Shown: positions 44,059 to 52,965, counted from the first letter of the stretch. The stretch: 64,000 nt of DNA from an uncultured Marvinbryantia sp. (GCA_947630735.1 CANRIR010000004.1:25222-89221), one strand, 5' to 3'. Numbers and translations: made by a program. The notes: generated by a model from the letters alone, not told the origin.

Positions 44059-46119
44059 ATGGATCAGCAGACATCTCTGGACCGATTGAAAGGGATCGGA
44101 GAAAAGACAAAAGCTGTGTTTGAGAGAGCAGGGATCCGCACCGTTGGCGACCTGCTTTCTTATTATCCCCGCACGTACCGGCGCTTTGAAGAGATCTCGG
44201 ACACCGCCCATGCCGCGGACGGTGCGGTCATCGCCGTGTACGGCACGCTGGAGCGCGCCCCTGTGGTGCAGTATCTCAACCGGAGGATGCAGATCACCTC
44301 GTCGGTCATCCTGGACGCGAGCGGACGCCTCGCCGTGCGCTGGTTCAACATGCCCTATCTGCGCAATACCGTAAAGCCCGGCGTATACTATGTGTTCTGC
44401 GGCAAGGCGGTGCAGAAGGGGAACCGCATCTATCTCGACCAGCCCTCCCTGTACAGCCTGGAGCAGTACCGCGAGCTGCAGAAAGAGCTGCAGCCGGTGT
44501 ACGTGCTCACAAAGGGGCTCACCAACCAGATGGTGGCGAAGATGGTCCGGCAGGCCCTGGAGAACCTGGAGCTTCCCCAGGAGATCTTAAGCGAGGATAT
44601 CCGCTCGCGCTACCACCTCGCGGAGTATGCCTACGCCCTGGAGGAGATCCATTTTCCCAGGGACGAGCACCACATGCTGCTGGCCCGCAGGCGCTTCGTC
44701 TTTGAGGAATTCTTTTTCTTCATCCTGGCCCTGCGCCGCTTTAAAGAGCGCCGCGTGGAGGCGGAATACGCCTATCCCGTCGCCCGCTCGCCGCTGACGG
44801 ACGAGGTGATCGCGCACCTGGGCTACCGCCTGACTAATGCCCAGAGCCGCGTGTGGGAGGAGATCCAGCGGGACATGACGTCCGGCAGCGTGATGGCCCG
44901 GCTCATCCAGGGGGACGTGGGCTCCGGCAAGACGATCCTGGCGTTCCTCGCCATGCTCCTCGCGGCGGCCAACGGCCTGCAGAGCTCCCTGATGGTGCCC
45001 ACGGAGGTGCTGGCGCGCCAGCACTACGAGTCTTTGAGCGCGCTCCTTTCGCAGCAGAACCTGGACTTTGTGCCCCAGCTCCTCACGGGCTCCATGACCG
45101 CAAAGGAGAAGCGGACGGCCTATGAAAAGATCGCGTCCGGCGAGGTGCACATGATCATCGGGACCCACGCGCTCATCCAGGAAAAGGTGCAGTACCAAAA
45201 GCTGGGGCTGGTGATCACGGACGAGCAGCACCGCTTTGGCGTGCGCCAGCGGGAGACCCTGGGGGAGAAGGGCGGGGAGCCGCACACGCTCGTCATGAGC
45301 GCCACCCCCATCCCGCGCACCCTGGCGGTCATTCTGTACGGCGACCTGGAGATCTCGGCGGTGGACGAACTCCCGGCCAACCGCCTGCCCATCAAAAATT
45401 GCGTGGTGAACACCACTTACCGGGCGAAGGCTTACCAGTTCATATGCCGGGAGGTGGAGAAGGGGCGGCAGGCCTACGTCATCTGCCCCATGGTGGAGGA
45501 GAGCGAGCAGATCGACGCCGAGGACGTGATCTCCTACACGGAGCGCCTGCGCGGGGCGCTGCCCGCGGATATCCGCGTGGAGTACCTGCACGGGAAGATG
45601 AAGCCGAAAGAGAAAAACGACGTGATGGAGCGCTTCCTGCAAAATGAGATCCAGGTGCTGGTCTCCACCACGGTGGTGGAGGTGGGCGTGAACGTGCCCA
45701 ACGCCACCGTCATGATGATCGAGAACGCGGAGCGCTTCGGCCTGGCCCAGCTCCATCAGCTGCGCGGACGCGTGGGCAGGGGAAAAGAGCAGTCCTACTG
45801 CATCATGATCTCTTCCTCGCAGGAGGGCAGGACCAAAAAGCGCCTGGAGATCTTAAACCAGTCCAACGACGGATTTTTCATCGCCGCCGAGGATCTGAAG
45901 CTGCGCGGCCCCGGCGATCTGCTGGGCGTGCGCCAGAGCGGGCTGATGGAATTTAAGCTGGCGGATGTGTTTACGGACGCGAAAGTGCTGCAGGAGGCGT
46001 GCGAGGCCGCGGATGAAATATGCCGGGAAGACCCGGGCTTAGACCTGCCACAACATGTAGTGCTGCGGAAGAAACTGGAACACTATATGTCAAATGAGCT
46101 AAAAAAGTTGAATTTATAA
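44059..46119 (+). CDS. recG: ATP-dependent DNA helicase RecG
   Basis: Branch-migrating helicase that remodels stalled forks. It is 686 residues. The N-terminal wedge/OB domain (about 1-235) is followed by SF2 motifs: Walker A GDVGSGKT, TGSMTAKEKR, DEQHRFGVRQR, SATPIPRTLA, VSTTVVEVGVNVPNA and QLRGRVGRG. The C-terminal part ends KKLNL. The start is ATG 44059 with AAAGGAAG upstream. Confidence 0.97.
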   Translation: MDQQTSLDRLKGIGEKTKAVFERAGIRTVGDLLSYYPRTYRRFEEISDTAHAADGAVIAVYGTLERAPVVQYLNRRMQITSSVILDASGRLAVRWFNMPYLRNTVKPGVYYVFCGKAVQKGNRIYLDQPSLYSLEQYRELQKELQPVYVLTKGLTNQMVAKMVRQALENLELPQEILSEDIRSRYHLAEYAYALEEIHFPRDEHHMLLARRRFVFEEFFFFILALRRFKERRVEAEYAYPVARSPLTDEVIAHLGYRLTNAQSRVWEEIQRDMTSGSVMARLIQGDVGSGKTILAFLAMLLAAANGLQSSLMVPTEVLARQHYESLSALLSQQNLDFVPQLLTGSMTAKEKRTAYEKIASGEVHMIIGTHALIQEKVQYQKLGLVITDEQHRFGVRQRETLGEKGGEPHTLVMSATPIPRTLAVILYGDLEISAVDELPANRLPIKNCVVNTTYRAKAYQFICREVEKGRQAYVICPMVEESEQIDAEDVISYTERLRGALPADIRVEYLHGKMKPKEKNDVMERFLQNEIQVLVSTTVVEVGVNVPNATVMMIENAERFGLAQLHQLRGRVGRGKEQSYCIMISSSQEGRTKKRLEILNQSNDGFFIAAEDLKLRGPGDLLGVRQSGLMEFKLADVFTDAKVLQEACEAADEICREDPGLDLPQHVVLRKKLEHYMSNELKKLNL

Positions 46120-46170
46120 TGGCCCGATATTATAAAATATACAAACTTTCTGAAATTTCGCAGAAAAAGG

Positions 46171-46199
46171 TTGCTATTTCTTATGGTTTGGTGTATATT
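46171..46199 (+). promoter_or_regulatory. Promoter of the DUF6465 gene
   Basis: TTGCTA (46171-46176), 17-base spacer, TATATT (46194-46199), in an A/T-rich gap after recG. Confidence 0.6.
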
Positions 46200-46266
46200 C
46201 TTTCTGACATAAATGATTAGACTGAAAACCTATTTTATAAATAGTAAAAAGTAAGGAGGATGCAAA

Positions 46267-46584
46267 ATGGCACCGAAAAAAGCGGCCACAAAAGAAGTGG
46301 CGGAGAAAAAAGAAACTGCTGTAAAAGAAGCTGTCGCTAAAAAGCCCGCGGAGAAGAAAGCCCCGGCGAAGAAGACCGCTGTTTTAAAAGAGCAGGTCGT
46401 GCTTCAGTTTGGCGGTAAGGAAATGAGCACCGCTGATATCATGAAGCAGGTAAAAGCGTACTGGACAAAAGAGCTGAAGAATAAAGTAGGCGATATGAAG
46501 TCCGTTACGATCTATCTGAAGCCCGAGGAAGGCAAGGCATACTTTGTGGTAAACGAAGATGTGACCGGAAGCATCGAGCTTTAA
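46267..46584 (+). CDS. DUF6465 family protein with Lys/Ala-rich head
   Basis: A 105-residue protein. The first 45 residues are Lys/Ala/Pro/Glu-rich (PKKAATKEVAEKKE...), like histone H1 tails. The C-terminal 60 residues form a compact domain: VVLQFGGKEMSTADIMKQV, YWTKELKNKVGDMKS and VNEDVTGSIEL. This is a family seen mainly in Lachnospiraceae, with unknown function; nucleic-acid binding is an inference from the basic head. AAGGAGG lies 7 bases upstream. It has its own promoter and strong terminator. Confidence 0.87.
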   Translation: MAPKKAATKEVAEKKETAVKEAVAKKPAEKKAPAKKTAVLKEQVVLQFGGKEMSTADIMKQVKAYWTKELKNKVGDMKSVTIYLKPEEGKAYFVVNEDVTGSIEL

Positions 46585-46589
46585 TAAAG

Positions 46590-46625
46590 ACACAGTTCAG
46601 CATCAGAGTTGAACTGTGTTTTTTT
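46590..46625 (+). terminator. Intrinsic terminator after the DUF6465 gene
   Basis: ACACAGTTCA pairs with TGAACTGTGT across a short loop, followed by T7. Confidence 0.92.
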
Positions 46626-46691
46626 GCGAAGATCACCCGCGACATGCAGGAACTTCCAGTTTAGGATCGGCCGAATTTCATATACTATCAC

Positions 46692-46723
46692 TGCAATCGA
46701 AAAACAAACAAAAAAAGATTGCA
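46692..46723 (+). other. Hairpin in the SASP leader
   Basis: TGCAATC (46692-46698) and GATTGCA (46717-46723) flank an 18-base A-rich loop, 30 bases before the SASP start. CATATACTA just upstream (46679-46687) faintly recalls a sigma-G -10, but no matching -35 was found. Confidence 0.5.
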
Positions 46724-46752
46724 ATGAGAAATATGCAAAGGAGGCGTAGATT

Positions 46753-46974
46753 ATGGCAAGCAGATCTTCTAACACAGCGGCAGTACCGGAAGCAAAAGGA
46801 GCAATGGATCGTTTCAAATTTGAAGTTGCGAGCGAACTGGGCGTACCTTTAACCGATGGTTATAACGGTAATCTGACATCCAAGCAGAACGGTTCCGTAG
46901 GCGGATATATGGTTAAGAAAATGATCGAAGCTCAGGAAAGACAGATGTCCGGCCAGACCGGCACCATGATGTAA
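46753..46974 (+). CDS. Small acid-soluble spore protein, alpha/beta type
   Basis: A 73-residue DNA-coating spore protein that protects DNA from UV and heat. Both family motifs are present: EAKGAMDRFKFEVASELGV, including the germination-protease site (FEVASE), and GNLTSKQNGSVGGYMVKKMI. GGAGG precedes the start. It should be made in the forespore under sigma-G. Confidence 0.96.
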   Translation: MASRSSNTAAVPEAKGAMDRFKFEVASELGVPLTDGYNGNLTSKQNGSVGGYMVKKMIEAQERQMSGQTGTMM

Positions 46975-47030
46975 AAAATCCTGTACAGCAGGCAGAAGAG
47001 CCCGAACAAAAAAAAACAGGGCCAAAAAAC

Positions 47031-47080
47031 AGATGCGGTCCGGATCCCCCGGGTGCGGGGGATCTTGGCCGCATATCTGC
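47031..47080. other. Large GC-rich hairpin between SASP and mgsA-like genes
   Basis: GATGCGG.CC.GATCCCC pairs with GGGGATC..GG.CGCATATC. There is no T-run on the + side, but on the minus strand the stem is followed by two T-runs (complement of 47007-47029), so it looks like a minus-strand terminator although both neighbours are + strand genes. Confidence 0.5.
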
Positions 47081-47108
47081 GTGTGACCGGAAGCCGCAAA
47101 AAAAACAG

Positions 47109-47137
47109 TTTACCGCCGTGGAAATATCTGTTATAAT
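47109..47137 (+). promoter_or_regulatory. Promoter of the mgsA-like gene
   Basis: TTTACC (47109-47114), 17-base spacer, perfect TATAAT (47132-47137). Confidence 0.65.
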
Positions 47138-47177
47138 CAAACTGGTACTATGGGGCATTCTTGAAAGGGAGATAGGC

Positions 47178-47570
47178 ATGAATATTGGAGTGATCGCGCA
47201 CAACAGCAAGAAGAGCCTGATGGAGAATTTTTGTCTGGCTTACAAACGGATTCTCAGCAAACACGACATTTACGCAACGGGCATTACCGGGCGCAGGATC
47301 GAGGAAGTTACCAAATTAAAGGTACATAAATTTCTTCCGGGAAGCGTGGGCGGCGACAGGCAGTTCACGGAGATGATCGAGCGCAACAGTATGGATATGG
47401 TGATCTTTTTTTATAATCCCATTATGCAGGACCCGCGTCAGGCGGACATCGAGCGCATCACGCGGTGCTGCGACAAATACAATATCCCGATCGCTACAAA
47501 CATAGCTACCGCGGAATCGCTGATCCTGGGTCTGGACCACGGCGATCTGGACTGGAGAAACATCGTCTGA
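47178..47570 (+). CDS. Methylglyoxal-synthase homologue with altered active site
   Basis: A 130-residue MGS-fold protein. IGVIAHN, YATGITGRRI, GSVGGDRQ, IFFYNPI and NIPIATNIATAES align with E. coli MgsA at constant spacing. Of the MgsA active-site set, Asp71 (D60 here) and Asp101 (D90) remain, as does the His of the AH pair (H8). Asp20 is N9, Asp91 is N80 and His98 is R87. Conversion of dihydroxyacetone phosphate to methylglyoxal is therefore doubtful; a ligand-binding or changed activity is possible. ATG 47178 follows AAGGGAGA; the frame is open back to 47118. It has its own promoter. Confidence 0.85.
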   Translation: MNIGVIAHNSKKSLMENFCLAYKRILSKHDIYATGITGRRIEEVTKLKVHKFLPGSVGGDRQFTEMIERNSMDMVIFFYNPIMQDPRQADIERITRCCDKYNIPIATNIATAESLILGLDHGDLDWRNIV

Positions 47571-47616
47571 GCAGATACGAAAGAGATTTCCGCGGGAAGC
47601 ACTGGGAGGATCAGAT

Positions 47617-49293
47617 ATGTCATTCGATGACATTACGAATTTGTTTATGTTTATCGGCGGTCTGGGCATGTTCCTGTACGGCATGCACGAAATGTCCAGC
47701 GGCATTCAGAAATCTGCCGGGAGCAAGATGCAGGACCTTTTGGGCATCCTCACCAATAACCGGCTTGTGGCTGTTCTGGTCGGTGCCGGCATCACGGCTA
47801 TCATACAGAGCAGCGCGGCCACCACAGTTATGGCGGTGGGCTTTGTAAACGCCGGTATCATGACGCTTGGACAGGCTGTGGGCATTGTCATGGGCGCAAA
47901 CATCGGCACCTGTATCACGGCGTGGATCGTTTCTCTGGAACAGGTGGGGTCGAACTTTTCCGCCCTGTCGCCTTCTCTGTACGCGCCGCTTCTCATCGGG
48001 ATCGGGGCATTTCTGGTCATGTTCTCCCAGAAGCCGAAAAAACAGATCTACGGCGAGATTTTGATCGGCCTGGGGCTTTTGTTTGTCGGGCTCGATTTCA
48101 TGGGCAACTCGGCAAAGGCCTACATGGATTCCCCCGTGGTCACGAACGCGTTCCTTTTATTTGGAGACAATCCTTTCCTGGGCATCGCCACCGGAGCCGT
48201 CATCACGGCCATCATGCAGAGTTCCTCCGCCAGCGTGGGTGTTCTGCAGACGCTTGCGGCCACCAGCGGCGCGGTATCGGTGAGCGCGGCTGTGTATATC
48301 AGCCTCGGCTCCAACATCGGCACCTGTATCACGGCCATTCTTTCCAGCTTCGGCACCAGCCGGAACGCGAAGCGTGTGGCGGCCATGCATCTGATCTACA
48401 ATGTCATCGGGGCCGTGGTGTTCGGCGTGCTCTCTTATATCGGATTTGGCTTCTTCCGCGGCTTTGCCCACCAGAGCATAGACAGCGTGGGGATCTCTTT
48501 GTTCCACACCGGCTTTAAGGTGGCGTGCACGGCCATGCTGTTCCCGTTTGCGGGTCAGCTCATCAGTATGTCCGGGCTGCTCGTGAAGGGCGAGGATGAG
48601 CCGGAGGCGACGGAGAACGAAGAGTCGGTCACCCTGCGCCATCTGGATAAGCGTATCTTGAGATCCCCGGATTTCGCCGTGGAGAACGCCATCAAAGAAG
48701 TGGTACATATGGGGGAGATCACGGCGGAAAACCTGCGGGACGCCTGCAAGGTGGTCATGAATTTCGACGAGGAGCTGCTGAAAAAGATCTACGCCACGGA
48801 AAAGACGATAAACGCCATGGAAAAACTGATCACCCAGTACCTGGTGGACATCAACAACCTGTCCCTGACGGTCAAGCAGCATGAGGTCATTAAAAATCTG
48901 TTTTACTCTGTGAGCGACATTGAGCGCGTGGGCGACCACACGGAGAATATCGCGGAGATCATGGATACGAATACCTCCGGGGAGCACGTCACCTTCTCAG
49001 AGGACGCAAAGGGCGAGATGGCGGAGATGATGGGCCTGGTGAAGGACGCGTTCCGCTGTTCCATCAATGCGCGCAGGGAAGTGAGCATCGAGGACGCCGT
49101 GCTTGTGGGCAAATTTGAGGAAAAGGTGGATGATCTGGAGGAAGAACTGCGCGAGAAGCACATCGAGCGCCTCTCCAAGCAGCTCTGCGATCCCGCCAAC
49201 GGGGTGGCTTTCCTGGATATCCTGAGCAATCTGGAGCGCATCAGCGACCATGCCTACAATCTGGCAGGCTATGTGATGAGCGAACATGAATAA
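47617..49293 (+). CDS. Na+/phosphate cotransporter with PhoU-like domain
   Basis: A 558-residue NptA/PNaS family transporter. Two inverted repeats each carry the QSS motif (IIQSSAATT near residue 68, IMQSSSASV near 200) followed by GANIGTCITA and GSNIGTCITA. About nine membrane helices run to residue 320, then a cytoplasmic PhoU-like helical domain with IERVGDHTENIAE and LERISDHAYNLA. GGAGG precedes ATG 47617. It follows the mgsA-like gene by 46 bases; a phosphate link between the two is an inference. Confidence 0.94.
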   Translation: MSFDDITNLFMFIGGLGMFLYGMHEMSSGIQKSAGSKMQDLLGILTNNRLVAVLVGAGITAIIQSSAATTVMAVGFVNAGIMTLGQAVGIVMGANIGTCITAWIVSLEQVGSNFSALSPSLYAPLLIGIGAFLVMFSQKPKKQIYGEILIGLGLLFVGLDFMGNSAKAYMDSPVVTNAFLLFGDNPFLGIATGAVITAIMQSSSASVGVLQTLAATSGAVSVSAAVYISLGSNIGTCITAILSSFGTSRNAKRVAAMHLIYNVIGAVVFGVLSYIGFGFFRGFAHQSIDSVGISLFHTGFKVACTAMLFPFAGQLISMSGLLVKGEDEPEATENEESVTLRHLDKRILRSPDFAVENAIKEVVHMGEITAENLRDACKVVMNFDEELLKKIYATEKTINAMEKLITQYLVDINNLSLTVKQHEVIKNLFYSVSDIERVGDHTENIAEIMDTNTSGEHVTFSEDAKGEMAEMMGLVKDAFRCSINARREVSIEDAVLVGKFEEKVDDLEEELREKHIERLSKQLCDPANGVAFLDILSNLERISDHAYNLAGYVMSEHE

Positions 49294-49320
49294 AGATTCT
49301 GGCTGCGGGAGTGGGATATT

Positions 49321-49899
49321 ATGAGAGTGATCGCCGGAAAGGCAAGACATCTGCCGCTCAAATGTATAGACGGCCTGGACACCAGACCCACGACGGACCG
49401 TATCAAAGAGACGCTTTTTAATATGATACAGAACGACATCCCGGGGTGCCGTTTCCTGGATCTGTTTGCCGGCAGCGGCGGTATCGGCATCGAGGCGCTG
49501 AGCCGCGGCGCGAAAAGCGCGGTCTTCGTGGAGAAAAATCCCAGGGCGGCGGCCTGCATCCGGCAGAACCTGCAGTTCACCCGGCTGGATCCTGCGGCGG
49601 AGCTGATCCAGGCGGACGTGTTTGCGGCTCTCGGGCGGCTGGAAGGGCAGAGCGCTTTTGATGTGATCTTTCTGGATCCCCCGTATCGCATGGGCCTGGA
49701 GCGGAAGGTCCTGGAGGTTCTGTCTTCGTCTTCACTGGCGGACAATAACACCTGCATCATCGCGGAGGCGTCGCTCGACACGGATTTTGACTATCTGGAG
49801 CCTCTGGGCTACGAGACGGTGCGGTATAAAAAATATAAGACAAATGCGCATATCTTTTTAAAAAAGAAATGCAGTCTGATAAAAGAGGGGAAGATATGA
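49321..49899 (+). CDS. rsmD: 16S rRNA (guanine-966-N2)-methyltransferase
   Basis: SAM-dependent methylase of 192 residues. The N-terminus MRVIAGKAR and [14 protein letters not shown], the SAM site [15 protein letters not shown] and the catalytic FLDPPY are all present. The stop overlaps the coaD start (ATGA). The rsmD-coaD pair is conserved in Firmicutes (ylbH-ylbI). Confidence 0.95.
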   Translation: MRVIAGKARHLPLKCIDGLDTRPTTDRIKETLFNMIQNDIPGCRFLDLFAGSGGIGIEALSRGAKSAVFVEKNPRAAACIRQNLQFTRLDPAAELIQADVFAALGRLEGQSAFDVIFLDPPYRMGLERKVLEVLSSSSLADNNTCIIAEASLDTDFDYLEPLGYETVRYKKYKTNAHIFLKKKCSLIKEGKI

Positions 49900-50396
49900 A
49901 AAGAGCGGTATATCCGGGCAGTTTTGATCCGGTGACATACGGGCACCTGGATGTGATCCGGCGCTCGGCAGCGCTGGTGGACGAATTAATTGTCGGAGTT
50001 TTGCAGAATAATCATAAAAATCCATTGTTTTCTTTGCAGGAACGTGTTAAGATATTGCATGAAGTAACAAAAGATATGAGTAATGTCCGGATCGAATCGT
50101 TTACCGGCTTATCGATCGACTTTGTGCGAACGTGCGGCGCCCAGTTCCTGGTCAGGGGTCTTCGGGCCATCACAGATTTTGATTACGAGCTGCAGATGGC
50201 GCAGACCAACCGCATCATGGCGAAAGAGATCGACACCATATTCCTCACGACCAGTCTGGAGTACGCTTACCTGAGCTCCTCCACGGTGAAGGAGGTCGCG
50301 TATTACGGCGGGGACATCAGCAAATTTGTGCCGCCGGAGGTGGCGCAGGCTATTTCACGGAAAATACATCCTCAGACGGGGATCTCAGAAGCATAG
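49896..50396 (+). CDS. coaD: Phosphopantetheine adenylyltransferase
   Basis: Transfers AMP to 4'-phosphopantetheine in coenzyme A synthesis. It is 166 residues. Motifs are [16 protein letters not shown] (T/HxGH nucleotide site at about 16-19), [16 protein letters not shown] and [11 protein letters not shown] 49896 overlaps the rsmD stop and follows GGGGAAG. Confidence 0.96.
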   Translation: MKRAVYPGSFDPVTYGHLDVIRRSAALVDELIVGVLQNNHKNPLFSLQERVKILHEVTKDMSNVRIESFTGLSIDFVRTCGAQFLVRGLRAITDFDYELQMAQTNRIMAKEIDTIFLTTSLEYAYLSSSTVKEVAYYGGDISKFVPPEVAQAISRKIHPQTGISEA

Positions 50397-50427
50397 CATA
50401 TTATATATAATAAGGAGAAAGAGTAAA

Positions 50428-51042
50428 ATGAGCAGCAGAATTGAACAGATCATTGAAGAGATCGAAGAGTACGTCGACAGCTGTAAATTCCAGCCATTGT
50501 CCTCCACGAAGATCGTGGTGAACAAAGAAGAGCTGGAGGAACTCCTGCGTGAACTGCGCATGAAGACGCCGGACGAGATCAAGCGCTACCAGAAGATCAT
50601 CAGCAACAAAGATGCGATCCTGGCTGACGCGCAGACCAAAGCGGACGCGATCCTGGCCGACGCGCAGGAACGCCAGAACCAGATGGTGCAGGAGAACGAC
50701 GTGATGCAGGAGGCGGTCCGCCAGGCAAATGAGCTGCTGGAGGAGACACGCCGCCAGGCGCAGGAGATCATGGACAACGCCACACAGGATGCCAACACCA
50801 TCCGCATGGGCGCCATCAGCTACACCGACGACATGCTGGCAAACCTGGAACAGATCATGGAGCATGCCACAGATACGGTGGGCGCCAAGTACAACACGTT
50901 CGTCAGTTCCATTCAGTCCTGCTATGAGCTTGTCTTAAAGAACCGTCAGGAGCTGAGCCCGCAGGTTGGCCAGGCCACCAATTATGAGGCTCCTGCGGAC
51001 ATGCCGGAGGAGACGGAGGAGGACGAGGACGGGGAGGAGTGA
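50428..51042 (+). CDS. Coiled-coil protein of unknown function
   Basis: A 204-residue soluble protein, strongly helical. Residues 1-50 form an acidic head with STKIVVNKEEL; about 55-150 form a long coiled coil with near-repeats (KDAILADAQTKADAILADAQ). The tail is acidic (EETEEDEDGEE). It resembles DivIVA- or V-ATPase-subunit-like annotations in Clostridia, but I cannot assign a family with certainty. Its constant place between coaD and ylbJ here suggests an envelope or division role. AAGGAG precedes ATG 50428. Confidence 0.8.
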   Translation: MSSRIEQIIEEIEEYVDSCKFQPLSSTKIVVNKEELEELLRELRMKTPDEIKRYQKIISNKDAILADAQTKADAILADAQERQNQMVQENDVMQEAVRQANELLEETRRQAQEIMDNATQDANTIRMGAISYTDDMLANLEQIMEHATDTVGAKYNTFVSSIQSCYELVLKNRQELSPQVGQATNYEAPADMPEETEEDEDGEE

Positions 51043-51049
51043 TCCCTCC

Positions 51050-51985
51050 TCATGCGGACATGAGAAAACAGGCTGCCATCAGCACGGCGATGACCGTGAT
51101 GAGAAGCCTTGCCCTCAGGTAACCGCGCAGGGAAAGACCGATCTCTGCCAGCATGGCGGAACACTGCGCCATGCAGCAAAAGCCTCCGAAGGCGGCGAGA
51201 GCGGTGACGAGAAGATAGCGGCACGGGAAGGAGACGGGAAGCGCGCAGACGCTGTGGACCCCGACGCTCACTTCCGTGATCCCCTTCAGCAGGGCCGCAA
51301 AGAGCGGCGCGCGAAGGGGAAAAAGATCGATAACGGATCCCAGGATGGAAAAGAGGACAATGTAGCCTCCCAGTTTTGTGATGCTGAAAATACTGTCCGA
51401 GATGCAGGCATCCGCCACAGCAAAACTGATTGCCGTGGCAGGTGCCTGATTTTTGTCTTCACGCAGCGCCTTCCTGCCGCGCCGGGTCTGGTAGCGGTGG
51501 TTGGAGAACAGCCCGTAGAGAAGGGGAGCGCCCAGGACGATGAGCAGGGTGGGCGCGGTAAGCCCAGGATCCTGCAGGTGCTGGAGCACGAGATAATTGC
51601 ACAGGAAGGACGGGCTGATGTTGCTGCAGAACGGGGCCAGATAGACGGCTTCCTCCCGGGAGATCTGGTCGGTCCGGCGCAGGTCGGACAGCACCTTTAT
51701 GCCCATGGGACAGCCGCACAGAAATCCCACCGCCATGGCGTAGACGCCGTAGGGGCTTAAGGAGAGCAGGCGCGCGGCAGGCCCGAAAAGCAGGCGCACC
51801 GGGCGGCAGGCGATCCCGGAATCCAGCAGGATGCGCGACAGGATCATGGCCGGGAGCAGGGAGGGCAGGAGGGTCCCGTACCAGAGGAGCAGTCCGGAGC
51901 GGGCGGCCTCAAAGCTCTCGCGGGGAAAACACAGCACGAAGAAAAACAGACAGACGGCAAACGTGCCGAAAAAAATCTTTTTCAT
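51050..51985 (-). CDS. ylbJ: Sporulation integral membrane protein YlbJ
   Basis: A 311-residue nucleoside-recognition (Gate) domain membrane protein needed for spore formation in Bacillus. It has eight or so hydrophobic segments; the Gate motif appears in GFLCGCPMGIKVLSDL near residue 90, and CSNISPSFLCNYL follows. The C-terminal half repeats the Gate pattern (GITEVSVGVHSV). It converges on the coiled-coil gene with 7 bases between the stops. The start at 51985 (complement) has AGAGG upstream. Confidence 0.92.
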   Translation of the reverse strand: MKKIFFGTFAVCLFFFVLCFPRESFEAARSGLLLWYGTLLPSLLPAMILSRILLDSGIACRPVRLLFGPAARLLSLSPYGVYAMAVGFLCGCPMGIKVLSDLRRTDQISREEAVYLAPFCSNISPSFLCNYLVLQHLQDPGLTAPTLLIVLGAPLLYGLFSNHRYQTRRGRKALREDKNQAPATAISFAVADACISDSIFSITKLGGYIVLFSILGSVIDLFPLRAPLFAALLKGITEVSVGVHSVCALPVSFPCRYLLVTALAAFGGFCCMAQCSAMLAEIGLSLRGYLRARLLITVIAVLMAACFLMSA

Positions 51986-52010
51986 AAAAAACCTCTGCGG
52001 GCGGAATCAG

Positions 52011-52039
52011 TTGAACGCGGAAAAAGGATGTGTTATACT
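52011..52039 (+). promoter_or_regulatory. Promoter of the alarmone synthetase gene
   Basis: TTGAAC (52011-52016), 17-base spacer, TATACT (52034-52039); a second TATACT lies at 52053-52058. Confidence 0.55.
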
Positions 52040-52062
52040 TTATAAGACACATTATACTCTAT

Positions 52063-52104
52063 TTTCCCTCCGGGGCGGATAGAACAGAAGATCACGGAGG
52101 GAAA
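52063..52104 (+). other. Leader hairpin before the alarmone synthetase gene
   Basis: TTTCCCTCCG (52063-52072) is the exact complement of CGGAGGGAAA (52095-52104), with a 22-base loop and no T-run. It lies in the untranslated leader, 35 bases before the start codon. Confidence 0.6.
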
Positions 52105-52139
52105 CAGTAAATTTTTGCAGTCAGAAAGCGGGAGGAAGT

Positions 52140-52964
52140 ATGGAGATTCATATTTGGAGAGATCTGCTGGATCCGTATGATCTGGCAGTGCAGGAACTTA
52201 CCGCCAAGTTCGAACATTTACGCTACGAGTATAAGTCAAGAGGGCTCTACTGCCCCATTGAACAGGTTACCGGACGCGTGAAGACCATTTCAAGCATCCT
52301 GGATAAAATGCAGAAAAAACAGCTGGATATCACGGACCTCGAGGAGCGCATGGAGGACATCGCCGGCGTGCGCATCATCTGCCAGTTTGTGGAGGACATC
52401 CCCAAAGTGGTGCACATGATCCGCGAGCGCAGGGACATGGAGATCGTGCTGGAAAAGGACTACATCGAGCACATGAAGGAGAGCGGCTACCGCAGCTACC
52501 ACATCATCATCCGCTACGAGGTGCAGACCATGAACGGGCCGAAGTCCATCCAGGCGGAGATCCAGATCCGCACCATGGGCATGAACCTGTGGTCCACCAT
52601 CGAGCACTCCCTGCAGTACAAATACAAACACAACATCCCGGACCACATCCGGGAAAAGCTGCTGAAATCCGCGGACGCCATCGTCCTTCTGGACCGGGAG
52701 ATGTCCGCCGTGCGGGATGAGATCATGGACGCGCAGAATTCCATGCAGCACCAGGCGAACCTGATCTCCGAGATCCTGAACAACATCCAGAACCTGTACC
52801 GGCTGGCGAACCAGCGCGAGATCTCCAAGATCCAGGAGGAGTTCTACGAGGTCTACCGGGAGAACGACCTGGAAAAACTGGAGCGCTTCCACCGCCAGCT
52901 CGACATCATCGCCGAGGGCTACCGCGCCCAGGGAATCGAGTTTAACAGCGGGGAAGTGACGTAG
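52140..52964 (+). CDS. Small alarmone synthetase, RelQ/RelP-like (p)ppGpp synthase
   Basis: GTP pyrophosphokinase of 274 residues, synthetase domain only, with no HD hydrolase or TGS/ACT parts. Motifs are GRVKTISSILDKM, DIAGVRIICQF (about 74-84), ESGYRSYHIII and the Glu/substrate loop EIQIRTMGMNLWSTIEH. The C-terminal 80 residues are a coiled coil. GGGAGGA lies upstream. It has its own promoter and starts a run of RNA-modification genes. Confidence 0.93.
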   Translation: MEIHIWRDLLDPYDLAVQELTAKFEHLRYEYKSRGLYCPIEQVTGRVKTISSILDKMQKKQLDITDLEERMEDIAGVRIICQFVEDIPKVVHMIRERRDMEIVLEKDYIEHMKESGYRSYHIIIRYEVQTMNGPKSIQAEIQIRTMGMNLWSTIEHSLQYKYKHNIPDHIREKLLKSADAIVLLDREMSAVRDEIMDAQNSMQHQANLISEILNNIQNLYRLANQREISKIQEEFYEVYRENDLEKLERFHRQLDIIAEGYRAQGIEFNSGEVT

Positions 52965-52965
52965 G

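Noticed and set aside
46657..46687. Sigma-G promoter of the SASP gene
   Set aside because: CATATACTA is -10-like but no acceptable -35 lies at the right distance.
50406..50411. TATAAT as promoter of the coiled-coil gene
   Set aside because: No -35 and the start would fall on the ribosome site; more likely read through from coaD.
50966..51760. A + strand frame opposite ylbJ
   Set aside because: It is antisense to a clear YlbJ gene and starts inside the coiled-coil gene without a ribosome site.
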